Assembly (NCBI GenBank): GCA_003428585.1
Contig: QVQC01000016.1
Span: 1 to 62,186, forward strand
DNA: 62,186 bases
Source: Nioella halotolerans
GTDB lineage: Bacteria > Pseudomonadota > Alphaproteobacteria > Rhodobacterales > Rhodobacteraceae
Reading direction: 5' to 3'
The translations under genes and the position numbers were made by a program. Positions within the stretch are counted from its first letter, which is position 1. The number at the start of each line of letters is the position of its first letter. This document shows positions 45,847-55,514 of this stretch, piece by piece. The notes below the pieces were generated by a model. That model was not told the DNA's origin, did not search any database, and saw only the letters and a list, made by a program, of their open reading frames with translations.

Positions 45847-46472
45847 CTGATCCCTTCCCTGTCCTTTGCCACGTGGTAGTAGGCCCAAAGCGCCCGCGCA
45901 GCAACCGCACGCCACGGTGACCACGGCGCGGCCATCTCGCGCAACCGGCGTTCCGTCGGGCGCTCGGGCAGGTCGAACAGCAGCCGCGCCGATTCCTGCA
46001 AGGCAAGGTCGGCCGGGGCAAAGACATCCGCCCGGCCGAGCGAGAACATCGCGTAGATCTCCGCCGTCCAGCGCCCGATGCCGGGCACTTCGGTCAGGGT
46101 GGCGATGACCGCCTCGTCGGGGGCGCTGCGCAGGGCGCGAAAGTCGATCCGCGCCCCGGCAAGCGCGCGGGCATAGCGGATTTTCTGGCGCGACAGGCCG
46201 CAGGCGCGCAGCTCGTCGTCGCCGGCCCACATGATCTTGCGCGGGCCGGTCAGGCGGGCCGTTTTCAACCGCCCCCAGATCGCGTTCGCCGCCGCGACGG
46301 AGACCTGCTGGCTGACGATGGCGCTGAGCAATTGTTCGAACCCGTCGGGGCGGCGGCGCAAGGGCAGGGGGTCGGTCCGCGCCAATGCATACGCAAAGCG
46401 CGGCTCCGCCCCGGCGAGCCAGTTCGCGCCCTCGGCCACGCAATCGGGGGTTTCGATGATCCGTCCAACCAT
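45843..46472 (-). CDS. HhH-GPD DNA-3-methyladenine glycosylase family protein
   Basis: Base-excision enzyme that removes alkylated purines (AlkA type). The 209-residue product has ADLALQ with the catalytic Asp, the helix-hairpin-helix TEVPGIGRWTAEI at about residue 140 and QQVSVAAANAIW in the base-flipping domain. It lacks the N-terminal AlkA beta domain, as many bacterial members do. The ATG at 46472 has AAGGGTGG upstream; a TTG at 46508 would add 12 residues. It is coupled to the esterase gene. Confidence 0.86.
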   Translation of the reverse strand: MVGRIIETPDCVAEGANWLAGAEPRFAYALARTDPLPLRRRPDGFEQLLSAIVSQQVSVAAANAIWGRLKTARLTGPRKIMWAGDDELRACGLSRQKIRYARALAGARIDFRALRSAPDEAVIATLTEVPGIGRWTAEIYAMFSLGRADVFAPADLALQESARLLFDLPERPTERRLREMAAPWSPWRAVAARALWAYYHVAKDREGIR

Positions 46473-46593
46473 GGCCGCCACCCTTGCAGAGCGCGCCGGC
46501 CTTGCCAAGCGGGGGCGGAAACGTGACTTAACACCACAAGTATTTCCGCCCGCCCTCTTTTCTTCGTCGTGAAACGAGGCTAGCGATGGCGAT

Positions 46594-47814
46594 ATGGTTG
46601 ACGCTGTTCAAGATCCCCGCGGCGGTGCCCGCGCGGTGCGCAATGTCTGGGTGCTTGTCGCCGCGCAGGCGATCCTCGGCAGCCAGATGCCGATGATCTT
46701 CGTCGTCGGCGGGCTGGCCGGGCAGATGCTGGCGCCCAATCCCTGCCTTGCCACGTTGCCGATCTCGCTCATCGTGTTCGGCTCGATGACAACCGCGCCG
46801 TGGCTTTCGGCGGCGATGCAGCGCTTCGGCCGGCAGGCGGGCTTCGCCATCGGCGCGCTCGGCGGGGCCAGCGGGGCGGCAATCGCGGCCTATGGGCTGT
46901 GGATCGATTCCTTCCTCGTCTTCCTCCTCGGCTCCTACCTGACCGGCATCTACATGTCGGCGCAGGGGTTCTACCGCTTCGCGGCGGCCGATACCGCCTC
47001 CGACCGCTTTCGCCCAAAGGCGATTTCCTACGTGATGGCGGGCGGGCTGGCCTCGGCGGTCATGGGGCCGCAGCTTGTCAAGCTGACCAATGACCTGACG
47101 ATCGTGCCCTTTTTCGGCATCTACCTGACGGTGGTGGCGATCAACGTGGTCGGGGTGCTTCTGTTCCTGCTGCTCGACATCCCCAAGCCGCCACCGCCCG
47201 ACAATGCCGCCCATCCCGGCCGCAGCCGCGCCGCGTTGCTGCGCGACCCGCGGATAGTGGTCGCCATCATCTGCGCCATGGTGTCCTACGCGCTGATGAA
47301 CCTTGTCATGACGTCGACGCCGCTGGCCGTGGTGGGCTGCGGGTTCGAGCAGGACACCGCCGCCGATATCGTCTCGGCCCACGTGCTGGCGATGTTTGTG
47401 CCGTCCTTCTTCACCGGCCACCTGATCGCGCGCTTCGGCAGCACCAATATCGTCGCGCTCGGCCTCTTCATCCTGGCCGGCGCGGGCGGCGTGGCGCTGA
47501 TGGGCGTGGATGTGGAACATTTCTACATCGCGCTGATCCTTCTGGGCGTCGGCTGGAACTTCGGCTTCATCGGCGCGACCGCGATGCTGCAAGCCGCCCA
47601 TGCGCCCGAGGAACGGGGCCGCGTGCAGGGGCTGAACGACATGCTGGTCTTTGGCTGCGTGACGGTGGCCTCGCTGGCATCGGGCGGGCTGATGAACTGT
47701 TCCGGCGGGTCGGTCACGGCGGGCTGGACAGCGGTGAACCTCGCCATGATCCCGTTCCTTGCGCTAGCCGGTGGCGCGCTGATCTGGCTGGCGCTGCAGC
47801 CCAGGGACGCCTGA
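46594..47814 (+). CDS. major facilitator superfamily transporter
   Basis: A 406-residue secondary transporter with about twelve hydrophobic helices. The MFS loop motif is weak (MQRFGRQAGFAIG between helices 2 and 3), and the C-terminal half starts with RDPRIVVAIICAMVSYALMNL, shown in part as RIVVAIICAMVSYALMNL. The substrate is unknown. The annotated ATG 46594 lies 15 bases from the nearest good ribosome-binding site (GAGG, 46575-46578), which fits better an out-of-frame ATG at 46586; the true start may differ. It is convergent with dnaB. Confidence 0.85.
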   Translation: MVDAVQDPRGGARAVRNVWVLVAAQAILGSQMPMIFVVGGLAGQMLAPNPCLATLPISLIVFGSMTTAPWLSAAMQRFGRQAGFAIGALGGASGAAIAAYGLWIDSFLVFLLGSYLTGIYMSAQGFYRFAAADTASDRFRPKAISYVMAGGLASAVMGPQLVKLTNDLTIVPFFGIYLTVVAINVVGVLLFLLLDIPKPPPPDNAAHPGRSRAALLRDPRIVVAIICAMVSYALMNLVMTSTPLAVVGCGFEQDTAADIVSAHVLAMFVPSFFTGHLIARFGSTNIVALGLFILAGAGGVALMGVDVEHFYIALILLGVGWNFGFIGATAMLQAAHAPEERGRVQGLNDMLVFGCVTVASLASGGLMNCSGGSVTAGWTAVNLAMIPFLALAGGALIWLALQPRDA

Positions 47815-47846
47815 GCCGCAAGACCGGGCGCCGCGCCGGCGCCGTC

Positions 47847-49340
47847 TCAGAACCCCTGGCTGTCCTGCTGCCACGGCTTGACGAGGTTGCCGAACCGGGT
47901 GAAGCGCCCGTCGAAGCTCAACTCCACCGTTCCGACAGGGCCGTGGCGCTGCTTGCCGATGATCACCTCGGCCTTGCCGTGCAGGTTTTCCATGTCCTGC
48001 TGCCACTTGGCCATGGCCTCGAGGTTCTCCTCGCCCGGTTTCTCGCGCTCGCGGTAATATTCGCCGCGATAGACGAACATCACCACGTCGGCGTCCTGCT
48101 CGATCGAGCCCGATTCGCGCAGGTCCGACAGTTGCGGGCGCTTGTCCTCGCGCTGTTCCACCTGCCGGCTGAGCTGCGACAGCGCGATGACGGGGATGTT
48201 CAATTCCTTGGCGATGGCTTTCAGGCCCTGCGTGATCTCCGAGATCTCGTTGACGCGGTTTTCATTGCGCCCGGAGCCGCGCAGGAGTTGCAGGTAGTCG
48301 ACGATCAGCAAATCAAGCCCGGTCTTGGAGCGTTTGAGCCGCCGCGCCCGCGCCGCGACCTGTGAAATCGGCAGCGCCGGGGTGTCGTCGATGAACAGCG
48401 GGCAGCTTTCCAGTTCCTGCGCGGCCCGCAGGTAGCGCTGGAATTCCTGTTCGTTGAGGTCGCCCTTGCGGATCAGTTCCGACGGCACTTCCGCCGCCTC
48501 CGACAAGACCCGCTGGGCAAGCTGGGCCGCCGACATCTCGAGGCTGAAGAAGCCGACCGCGCCGCCGGCGATCACGCCCTCGCTGCCATCGGGTTTGGCG
48601 CCGCGCTTGTAGGCCTTGGCGACGTTGAAGGCGATATTGGTGGCCAGCGAGGTCTTGCCCATCGACGGGCGCCCGGCAAGGATCAGCAGGTCGGAATCGT
48701 GCAGACCCCCGAGGTTCTTGTCGAGATCGACCAGCCCGGTGGAAATCCCGGCCAGCCCGCCGCCACGGTTATAAGCGGCATTGGCGATGTCCACGGCGTC
48801 GGTCAGCGCGCGCAGGAAGCTTTGAAAGCCGCGCGCGGCGGAGCCGGTGGCGGCCAGCTGGAAAAGCTGCGCCTCGGCCTCGACGATCTGGTCGTCGGGG
48901 GCGCTGTGTTCGCGCATCGCGCTGGCATTGTCGGCAATGGTCTTGCCTAGGTCGATCAGCGCGCGGCGGATGGCGAGATCATGGATCAGTTGCGCGTAAT
49001 CGCGCGCCGCACTGGTGGCGATGGCCGACAATTGCAGGCGCAGCAGGTATTCCGCCCCGCCAAGCGCCTTCAGCCCGTCATGGTCGGCCATGAAATTCTT
49101 GAGCGTGGTGGCATCGGTCTGCAACCCGTCGGTGATCCGCTTGGCCGCGAGGGCGAAGATATCGGCATGGACGGGATCGTAGAAATGCTCCGGCTTCACC
49201 AGGTCGTCGACCCGGTCGAGCACGTCGTTGGAGGCGAGAATCGCGCCCAGAAGCTGTTGTTCGGCTTCGACGTTCTGGGGAAGCTCCGCGGCATCGGCGT
49301 TTTGCGGTGCATTCCCCGGGATAGTGCTGATCTCGTTCAT
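47847..49340 (-). CDS. dnaB: replicative DNA helicase
   Basis: Hexameric helicase that unwinds DNA at replication forks and contacts primase. The 497-residue chain has the N-terminal helical domain beginning LPQNVEAEQQLLGAIL and the RecA-type motor with Walker A GRPSMGKTSL near residue 225, Walker B LLIVDYLQL and SRQVEQREDKRP. No intein interrupts it. GAGAGAAG precedes ATG 49340. pyrE lies upstream on the same strand, 182 bases away. Confidence 0.95.
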   Translation of the reverse strand: MNEISTIPGNAPQNADAAELPQNVEAEQQLLGAILASNDVLDRVDDLVKPEHFYDPVHADIFALAAKRITDGLQTDATTLKNFMADHDGLKALGGAEYLLRLQLSAIATSAARDYAQLIHDLAIRRALIDLGKTIADNASAMREHSAPDDQIVEAEAQLFQLAATGSAARGFQSFLRALTDAVDIANAAYNRGGGLAGISTGLVDLDKNLGGLHDSDLLILAGRPSMGKTSLATNIAFNVAKAYKRGAKPDGSEGVIAGGAVGFFSLEMSAAQLAQRVLSEAAEVPSELIRKGDLNEQEFQRYLRAAQELESCPLFIDDTPALPISQVAARARRLKRSKTGLDLLIVDYLQLLRGSGRNENRVNEISEITQGLKAIAKELNIPVIALSQLSRQVEQREDKRPQLSDLRESGSIEQDADVVMFVYRGEYYREREKPGEENLEAMAKWQQDMENLHGKAEVIIGKQRHGPVGTVELSFDGRFTRFGNLVKPWQQDSQGF

Positions 49341-49522
49341 TCTTCTCTCGGTTGCTCATGCATGGCCTTGGCCCGCCACGAACCGGTCTGGTAGCACGGG
49401 TCGGGTGGCAATTGTGCCCACAGGGCGGAATTTTCCGGGGGGTCGTTCTGTGGACAAGCGCCGGCTGCCCGTGCGTGGGCTGGGCGACACCATAGCACAT
49501 CATGGTTGTACTGTCGCGCGGT

Positions 49523-50203
49523 TCAGCCGCCGCTGCGCGCCGCGCGCCACGCCTCGGGGTCCTTGAGGAACGCGGCAACGGAGGCAAGCGTCGCCGCGTC
49601 GAAATCCTCTCCTCGGCGCGCCTCGGCCAGAACGTCCCACCACGTGCACAGGTGGTGCAGCTCCACCCCGTGGGCGCGCAGGCGCGGGATCGTCTCGTCG
49701 AAAATGCCGTAATAGAAGATCACGGCCGTGTGGCCGCAGGTGGCGCCGGTGGCCCGGATCGCGTCGACGAAGGAAAGCTTCGAGCCGCCATCGGTGGTCA
49801 GGTCCTCGACCAGCAACACCCGGTCGCCGGGCCGCAACTCGCCCTCGATCCGGGCGTTGCGCCCGTGCCCCTTGGGCTTCTTGCGCACGTAGGACATCGG
49901 CAGCGCCATGCGCTCGGCGACCAGCGCGGCGAAGGGGATGCCGGCGGTTTCGCCGCCCGCCACGTTGTCGAAGGCTTCCAGCCCGGCATTGCGAAAGACC
50001 GTGCACGTCAGGAAATCCATGAGGGTGGACCGGATGCGCGGGTAGCTGATCAGCTTGCGGCAATCGACATAGGTCGGCGCCTCCTTGCCATTGGAATGCA
50101 CGAAGGGGGTTTCGGCGTTGAAATGCACCGCGCCGATATCGAGCAGCATGCGCGCCGTCATCTCTGCGATGGTGGCCGGGTCGGGGTAGGTGCTGGGGAT
50201 CAT
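49523..50203 (-). CDS. pyrE: orotate phosphoribosyltransferase
   Basis: Forms OMP from orotate and PRPP in pyrimidine synthesis. The 226-residue protein has the PRPP motif [14 protein letters not shown] and the catalytic-loop region [12 protein letters not shown]. It lacks the canonical short form's compact C-terminus, carrying about 30 extra residues usual in alphaproteobacteria. AGAGGTG precedes ATG 50203. pyrC is 63 bases upstream on the same strand, so both steps are likely co-transcribed. Confidence 0.95.
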   Translation of the reverse strand: MIPSTYPDPATIAEMTARMLLDIGAVHFNAETPFVHSNGKEAPTYVDCRKLISYPRIRSTLMDFLTCTVFRNAGLEAFDNVAGGETAGIPFAALVAERMALPMSYVRKKPKGHGRNARIEGELRPGDRVLLVEDLTTDGGSKLSFVDAIRATGATCGHTAVIFYYGIFDETIPRLRAHGVELHHLCTWWDVLAEARRGEDFDAATLASVAAFLKDPEAWRAARSGG

Positions 50204-50266
50204 CTGTCACCTCTTGTGGCGGGCCGGGGGAACCTCCGGCGGCAGTGGCTGGATCAGGGAGACGGC

Positions 50267-51307
50267 CTAGGCCACGCGCCAGTAAAGCGGGTGGCCGGGG
50301 TCGAAGACGGTGACCGGGCCGGCGCCGGTGGCGATCTTGTCGGGATAGGGGACGGGGGCGTCCTCCTTGACCAGGGTGATCGTGCCCGCGTTCGGGGGCA
50401 GGCCATAGCGGGCGGGGCCGTGGAGCGATGCGAAGCCTTCGAGGCGGTCGAGCGCGCCTTCCTCCTCGAAGACATGGGCAAGGCAGGCCATGGTGTTGGT
50501 CGCAGTGAAGCAGCCGGCGCAGCCGCAGGCGCTTTCCTTCGCCTCGTCGCTATGCGGCGCGCTGTCGGTGCCGAGGAAGAAGCGCGGGTTGCCGGATATC
50601 GCGGCGCGGCGTAGCGCATCGCGGTGGCGGCGGCGCTTGGCCACCGGCAGGCAATAGTAATGCGGCTTGATGCCGCCCACGAGGATGTGGTTGCGGTCGA
50701 TCATCAGGTGGTGCGCCGTGATCGTGCCGGCGATGTCGCCCGCTTCCCCGGCGACATAGTCGATGCCGTCGGCGGTGGTGACATGTTCCAGCGTCACCTT
50801 GAGGCCGGGGGTGCGCTGGCGCAGCGGGTCGAGCACGGTCTCGATGAAGACCTTCTCGCGGTCGAAGATATCCACCTCCGGCATTGTCACCTCGCCGTGG
50901 ATGCAAAGCGGCAGGCCGATCTCGGCCATCCGTTCCAGCACCGGGCGGACCTTATCGAAATCGGTGACACCGGAGGCGGAGTTGGTGGTCGCCCCCGCCG
51001 GGTAGAGCTTCACCGCCGTCACGAGGCCGCTTTGATGCGCGGCGGCAACGTCGTCGGGGTCGGTCTCCTCGGTCAGGTAAAGCGTCATCAGCGGCCGGAA
51101 TTCCATGCCCTCGGGCAGGGCGGCGAGGATGCGGTCGCGGTAGGCGGCGGCCGCGGCGCCGGTCACCACCGGTGGCACGAGGTTGGGCATGATGATGGCG
51201 CGGGCGAAATGGCGCGCGGTCTCGGGCAGGACACCGGCCAGCATCAGCCCGTCGCGCAGGTGCAGGTGCCAGTCATCGGGGCGTCGTATCGTCAATCTCT
51301 GCGTCAT
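50267..51307 (-). CDS. pyrC: dihydroorotase
   Basis: Zinc enzyme closing the dihydroorotate ring in pyrimidine synthesis. At 346 residues it is the class II, E. coli PyrC type. Metal ligands are seen in DWHLHLRDG, the [11 protein letters not shown] segment with the carboxylated lysine, CIHGE, EHVTT and GTDSAPH. The ATG at 51307 has only a weak ribosome-binding site. pyrE follows downstream. Confidence 0.95.
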   Translation of the reverse strand: MTQRLTIRRPDDWHLHLRDGLMLAGVLPETARHFARAIIMPNLVPPVVTGAAAAAYRDRILAALPEGMEFRPLMTLYLTEETDPDDVAAAHQSGLVTAVKLYPAGATTNSASGVTDFDKVRPVLERMAEIGLPLCIHGEVTMPEVDIFDREKVFIETVLDPLRQRTPGLKVTLEHVTTADGIDYVAGEAGDIAGTITAHHLMIDRNHILVGGIKPHYYCLPVAKRRRHRDALRRAAISGNPRFFLGTDSAPHSDEAKESACGCAGCFTATNTMACLAHVFEEEGALDRLEGFASLHGPARYGLPPNAGTITLVKEDAPVPYPDKIATGAGPVTVFDPGHPLYWRVA

Positions 51308-51548
51308 GGCGGTTGCGCTACACCGGTTTCGCGGCCCATGCAAAGGGGAATACGTCGCGGTCGGGCGCGATCGAAGCGAAGCCCCCGCCGTTTGCGTCTT
51401 ATCGGGGACAGCCGGGAATTGTTTCGCAAACGGGGCTGGTCATCGCGCGCTTTGAGAGCAACACTAAGACCACCCCGAAGAAATGACCCCGCCCGCCGGG
51501 GCGGTCGCCCAGCCATAGTCAAGATCTGATTTTCAGGAGGTTCCCGTC

Positions 51549-52289
51549 ATGACCCTAAACCGTCTTTCCCGATCCCTTGTGCTTGCGCCCGCGCTGCTGA
51601 TGGCGGCAGGGGCCGCCCTTGCCGAATGCCCCGCGACCATGTCCGACACCGCCGATGGCGTTTATGTCAGCTTTCCCGATTTCTACGTCCGCTATGACCG
51701 GCTGGCCGATGGATCGGTGCTGGAACAGGAGGTCTACCAGGAAGACGGGACCGGATTCAGGGTGCACAGTGTCTCGGGTGCCTTCGTGACGACAAGCTGG
51801 TCGACCCGTTACGGCGCGATCGTCACGGGGACCACCGAAACCACCGAATATGCCGTCGGGCTGGAGAATCTGCCAACGCTCTTTCCCGGCCAGACATGGC
51901 AAGGCAGCACCGTGCGCCAGCACGATGACGGCACCACCAACGTGGAAACCGTGGCCGTGACCGTCGACCCCGAAAGCACCGTGACCATCGGCGCGTGCAG
52001 CTACCAGGGCTGGCCGATGCAGGTGACGACGACCGGCAGGGATGGCGGGGTGTTCGTGGACGAGCTGACCTACCTGCCGACACTCGGCTTTGCGATCTAC
52101 CACGGCGGCGCCGATACAACCGAGAGCTTCACCCCGGACATGCCGACCGCGATCTCGACCGACCCGCCGATGGTCACCGAAGATGGCGCGCCGACCGCGA
52201 CCGGGCCCGACGCGGACGTGCTGCCCGGCAACCCGAACCCGGCGGACCCGCCGCAGGAGCCTGTCAGCCCCGGCAGCCCCGACAAGTAA
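51549..52289 (+). CDS. secreted protein of unknown function with acidic, Pro-rich tail
   Basis: The 246-residue product has a signal peptide (LVLAPALLMAAGAALA) with cleavage before ECPATM. The mature part is beta-rich with many Thr/Ser/Gly and repeated strands such as TGTTETTEYAVGLENL and ETVAVTVDPESTVTIG, and one Cys pair (ECPATM, GACSYQ). The C-terminal 40 residues are Pro/Asp/Gly-rich (GPDADVLPGNPNPADPPQ) and probably disordered. AGGAGG precedes ATG 51549. It is likely periplasmic or surface exposed; no family is recognised. Confidence 0.75.
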   Translation: MTLNRLSRSLVLAPALLMAAGAALAECPATMSDTADGVYVSFPDFYVRYDRLADGSVLEQEVYQEDGTGFRVHSVSGAFVTTSWSTRYGAIVTGTTETTEYAVGLENLPTLFPGQTWQGSTVRQHDDGTTNVETVAVTVDPESTVTIGACSYQGWPMQVTTTGRDGGVFVDELTYLPTLGFAIYHGGADTTESFTPDMPTAISTDPPMVTEDGAPTATGPDADVLPGNPNPADPPQEPVSPGSPDK

Positions 52290-52403
52290 GCGCGGCAGGA
52301 ATGTCACGCGGCGCCTGCGAATGCCGTGCGGGCGCTGCGATGCGGCACGATTCGTGCGAAAATGATGCTGGGAGGACCCTGTTTCCAGGCGGAAGGACGG
52401 TCC

Positions 52404-52640
52404 ATGCAGATCGTATTATCAAGGCGACCCGCGAACACAAATTGCTCCCCCGATCTCGCGGCCCGGTTTGACGCCTATTTCTGCCGGTTGGGGCAGGGAA
52501 TCGCGGCCAAGGACCTGACCCGGCAGCGCCTGTCCATGGCGGTGCGGCTGGACGCGATGACGGATGCGGACCTTGCCGCGCTTGGCACCAGCCGCGAAGA
52601 GATCCCGCGCCTCGTCTTCAGCGACCTGTTCGCGATATGA
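52404..52640 (+). CDS. small DUF1127-like protein
   Basis: The 78-residue product ends LDAMTDADLAALGTSREEIPRLVF, which follows the DUF1127 pattern of an Arg-rich, helix-forming C-terminus (L-x2-Md-dadLaaLG-x-R), typical of small alphaproteobacterial regulators that in some species bind RNA or affect phosphate and carbon use. Here the match is partial. AAGGACGG precedes ATG 52404. No operon partner is seen. Confidence 0.6.
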   Translation: MQIVLSRRPANTNCSPDLAARFDAYFCRLGQGIAAKDLTRQRLSMAVRLDAMTDADLAALGTSREEIPRLVFSDLFAI

Positions 52641-52662
52641 CCGCGGCCCCGGGCCGGGCGGG

Positions 52663-53613
52663 TCAGGCGTCGTCGCCGGCCTCCGCCTCCAGCGTCATCA
52701 TCGTGCGGGCGAAATGCGCGTCACCGGTGGCCGCGAGGCCCCTACGGGCGACGATCAGCGGCAGCACCGTGCCGCCGCGTTCAAGCGCGCGGGCCAGCAG
52801 GCGCTTGAGGTAAGCGGGATCGGTCTGGCGCAGGCGCCGGACGATCTGGGCAAAGCGCAGGCGCGACATGCGCCCGTTCGCCGTTGCCTTCAGGCAGCGG
52901 TCGAGGGTGCCGGTCGACTCCAGAAGGCCGCCGATATCGCGCCCGCCCCCGCGAAAGCGCAGGCGGGTCACCTGCGGCCCGCGGAACATCGCGGCATGCG
53001 CGGCGTCCAGCAATTCACCGGGGTCATAGACCACGAACACCTCGGACGCGCCGGGGATCATGTCGGCGGCATTGGCGTAGCGGTGGCTGAAATCCATGCG
53101 CCACGCGCGGCGGAAGCGCAATTCGAACGGGGCCGCTTCGCGGTTCAGCGTCGCGGCGGGCGAAAGGGTGAAGACCTTCGCCTCGGGGGCCGCGGCGGAA
53201 TAGGCGGCGGCGGCATAGCCGCACATCGGCCCGGCCCCGAGGAAGATCACCTGTTCGAAACTCTCGAAGAAATCCTCGTCGATCAGCCTGTCGAAGAACC
53301 GGAAAAGCGCCGCGTCGCGGAACCAAGTCGCCCCGTCGGCGATCAGGCTCAGGAAAGACCATTCGCGACGGCTGACCGCGTCGAACCCCATCGGCAGGGC
53401 GTCCGGCCCGTTCTTGAGCACACGCCCGACCTCGTCGAAGCTGACCAGCAGCGTGTCGCCCTCTTGCACGTATAGCGCGTGATGCTTGCCGCCCACCGGG
53501 GCGAAGAACCCGTGCATGTCGCCGATCTGCGCCAACCGCTCGAAGAATTCCGCGCGGGCGGGGCGGGTCGTGGCATCTGGCATCTGCATGTCGTTCATCT
53601 GGCTTTCACTCAC
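52663..53613 (-). CDS. alpha/beta-hydrolase-like protein of unknown function
   Basis: A 316-residue cytosolic protein. The stretch FEQVIFLGAGPMCGYAAAAYS resembles a nucleophile elbow but has Pro-Met-Cys in place of the usual Gly-x-Ser-x-Gly, so a hydrolase role is doubtful. The middle segment AEKVFTLSPAATLN-like and the Arg-rich C-terminal half (RLRFAQIVRRLRQTDPAYL) show no clear family. Related roseobacter proteins are, from memory, often labelled PAPS reductase-like, for which I see no signature. It is divergent from the moxR-type gene across 314 bases. Confidence 0.65.
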   Translation of the reverse strand: MSESQMNDMQMPDATTRPARAEFFERLAQIGDMHGFFAPVGGKHHALYVQEGDTLLVSFDEVGRVLKNGPDALPMGFDAVSRREWSFLSLIADGATWFRDAALFRFFDRLIDEDFFESFEQVIFLGAGPMCGYAAAAYSAAAPEAKVFTLSPAATLNREAAPFELRFRRAWRMDFSHRYANAADMIPGASEVFVVYDPGELLDAAHAAMFRGPQVTRLRFRGGGRDIGGLLESTGTLDRCLKATANGRMSRLRFAQIVRRLRQTDPAYLKRLLARALERGGTVLPLIVARRGLAATGDAHFARTMMTLEAEAGDDA

Positions 53614-53927
53614 TCGCTCGGCACTCGGTAAACCTAGGGGAAAACTGCCTCAAGAGTAAGGCATTGCCTTGCCGCGGATGGGGTATCTGCGGGTGATTCC
53701 CGATCGTTTTCGTGCCATGGTCACGCGCCTGCGCAACAATCCCGCCCCCGGCTTTCGGATTGATCCGTTGCCGTGGCCGGTGCAACCCGCAAGCCGGCCC
53801 GCCGCGCCCGGCCCGTGGATCGGTTGGCCACTGGGCAAACCACCGGGATTCGCGCGGCGATATGGCGGGCAGCCTTGACCGACCGGGCCGCGCGCGTCTT
53901 GATGGACCGGTGACAAAGGGAGGCCCC
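53614..53927. other. 314-base divergent region before the MoxR-type gene
   Basis: Divergent promoter region for the unknown gene at 52663 and the MoxR-type ATPase. I see no convincing promoter or operator. A plus-strand open frame covers most of it and is listed separately as a doubtful gene. Confidence 0.5.
53678..53878 (+). CDS. doubtful small basic, Pro-rich protein
   Basis: An open frame of 66 codons starting MGYLRVIPDRFRAMVTR and continuing Pro- and Gly-rich to the stop, just before the MoxR-type gene. There is no good ribosome-binding site and third-position GC is lower than in the neighbours, so it may be chance. Confidence 0.2.
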   Translation: MGYLRVIPDRFRAMVTRLRNNPAPGFRIDPLPWPVQPASRPAAPGPWIGWPLGKPPGFARRYGGQP

Positions 53928-54824
53928 ATGCAATCCATCGACGACGTGCAAACCGCGCTTGCGGCACAACACTATGTCTGCGGGCGGCCACTGGCCACCG
54001 TGGTTTTCCTTGCGTTGCGCCTTGGCCGACCGCTGTTTCTGGAAGGTGAGGCCGGGACCGGAAAGACGGAAATCGCCAAGGCCATCGCCGCCGCGCTGGG
54101 CCGCCGCCTGATCCGCCTGCAATGCTACGAGGGGCTGGACGCGGCAAGCGCCGTCTACGAATGGAATTTCGCCGAACAGATGATCGCCATCCGCGCCGCC
54201 GAGGCCGCGGGCGGGGCCGACCGCGACGCGCTGCGCAGCGAGCTGTTCACCGAGGATTACCTGATCGAACGCCCGCTGCTGCAGGCGATGCGCGCGCAGC
54301 CGGGCGGCGCGCCGGTGCTGCTGATCGACGAGATCGACCGTACCGACGAACCCTTCGAGGCCTTCCTGCTGGAGGCGCTGTCCGACTTCCAGGTCACGAT
54401 ACCGGAGCTTGGCACCATCGCCGCGCCGGAGCCGCCCATCGTCATCCTGACCTCCAACCGCACGCGCGAGGTGCACGATGCCCTAAAGCGCCGCTGCCTC
54501 TATCACTGGGTGGATTACCCGACCCATGCGCGCGAGATGGAAATCCTGAACGCCCGCGCGCCCGAGGCGGCCGAGACGCTCAGCCGCGAGGTGGTGGCCT
54601 TCGTGCAGGCGTTGCGCACCGAGGACCTGTTCAAGCGGCCGGGCGTCGCCGAAACCATCGACTGGGCGAAGTGCCTTCTGGCGCTCGACGTGCTGGAACT
54701 GTCGCCCGAGGTCATCGCCGATACGATCGGCGCGATCCTGAAATACCAGGACGACATCCAGAAACTGCAGGGATCGGAGGCCAAGCGCATCCTCGACGAG
54801 GTGCGCGCCGAGGCCGTGGCCTGA
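53928..54824 (+). CDS. MoxR-type AAA+ ATPase
   Basis: AAA+ ATPase of the MoxR family, 298 residues, thought to act as a chaperone with VWA-domain partners in metal-enzyme assembly. It shows LEGEAGTGKTEIAKA (Walker A), LLIDEIDRTDEPFEAFLLE (Walker B and following), sensor ILTSNRTREVHDALKRRC and the arginine-containing C-terminal lid. GGGAGG precedes ATG 53928. The CoxE-type VWA protein is encoded 691 bases downstream, beyond a secreted PPC-like protein. Confidence 0.9.
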   Translation: MQSIDDVQTALAAQHYVCGRPLATVVFLALRLGRPLFLEGEAGTGKTEIAKAIAAALGRRLIRLQCYEGLDAASAVYEWNFAEQMIAIRAAEAAGGADRDALRSELFTEDYLIERPLLQAMRAQPGGAPVLLIDEIDRTDEPFEAFLLEALSDFQVTIPELGTIAAPEPPIVILTSNRTREVHDALKRRCLYHWVDYPTHAREMEILNARAPEAAETLSREVVAFVQALRTEDLFKRPGVAETIDWAKCLLALDVLELSPEVIADTIGAILKYQDDIQKLQGSEAKRILDEVRAEAVA

Positions 54825-54956
54825 TCGCCGGGCCATGGCGCCGCCTCTCAAACACGGGGACTCGTTGCATTTTTTCTGCTACGCTGGCCTGCGGGGTTCG
54901 GTGGGGATGGTCCTCGCACGGTCCCGCTTCGCATTGGCAGCTGGGAGCATTTTGCC

Positions 54957-55451
54957 ATGATCAAAAGACTTTTCGCGCTTGCGGTCCTTGCCGTTGGCCT
55001 TCTGGGCGCCGGTCAAACCATGGGGCAATCCATGGCCTGCCCGAATTGGAACAACCCGACCGTTTTCGGACAACATTACCTGAACGCGGGCTTCCTGCCC
55101 GATCCTTACGTGCGCAACATCACCGCCGGCGGGCGGGTCGATCTGCGCAATTGCCAACCCTATCTCGGCCCCGGCTACGTCGTCACGCGCCCCGATTTCC
55201 GGCTGCAATACCAGGGCCGGTCGCCCACGGGCCGCCTGACCGTCGCGCTTGAGTCGCGTTCCAATGTCGACACGATCCTCGTGGTGAACGCGCCCGACGG
55301 GTCGTGGCACTACAACGACGATTACCGCGGACTCGATTCCGCCATCGTGTTCCGCAACCCGATGTCTGGCCAGTACGATATCTGGGCGGGCAGCTATTAC
55401 CGCAGTTCCAACAATCCCGCGCGCCTGATTATCACCGAATACAATTACTGA
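54957..55451 (+). CDS. secreted PPC-like beta-domain protein
   Basis: The 164-residue product has a signal peptide (LFALAVLAVGLLGAGQTMG) and mature start QSMACPNW. The C-terminal half resembles a bacterial pre-peptidase C-terminal (PPC) beta sandwich: VALESRSNVDTILVVNAPDG, then DDYRGLDSAIVFRNPMSGQ and YDIWAGSYY. Two Cys residues may pair (ACPNW, NCQPY). It sits between the MoxR ATPase and the CoxE-type VWA genes, so it may be a substrate or accessory of that module, though it could be an unrelated insertion. Confidence 0.7.
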   Translation: MIKRLFALAVLAVGLLGAGQTMGQSMACPNWNNPTVFGQHYLNAGFLPDPYVRNITAGGRVDLRNCQPYLGPGYVVTRPDFRLQYQGRSPTGRLTVALESRSNVDTILVVNAPDGSWHYNDDYRGLDSAIVFRNPMSGQYDIWAGSYYRSSNNPARLIITEYNY

Positions 55452-55514
55452 CCGCGCAACCCTGCAAATCCCGGGTCCCGAGCCAGTTATCGGGGCCCGA
55501 TCCCGAAAGGCGCC

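Noticed and set aside
49449..49457. DnaA box near dnaB (TTGTCCACA on the minus strand)
   Set aside because: One mismatch to the canonical box and no second box; too weak to call.
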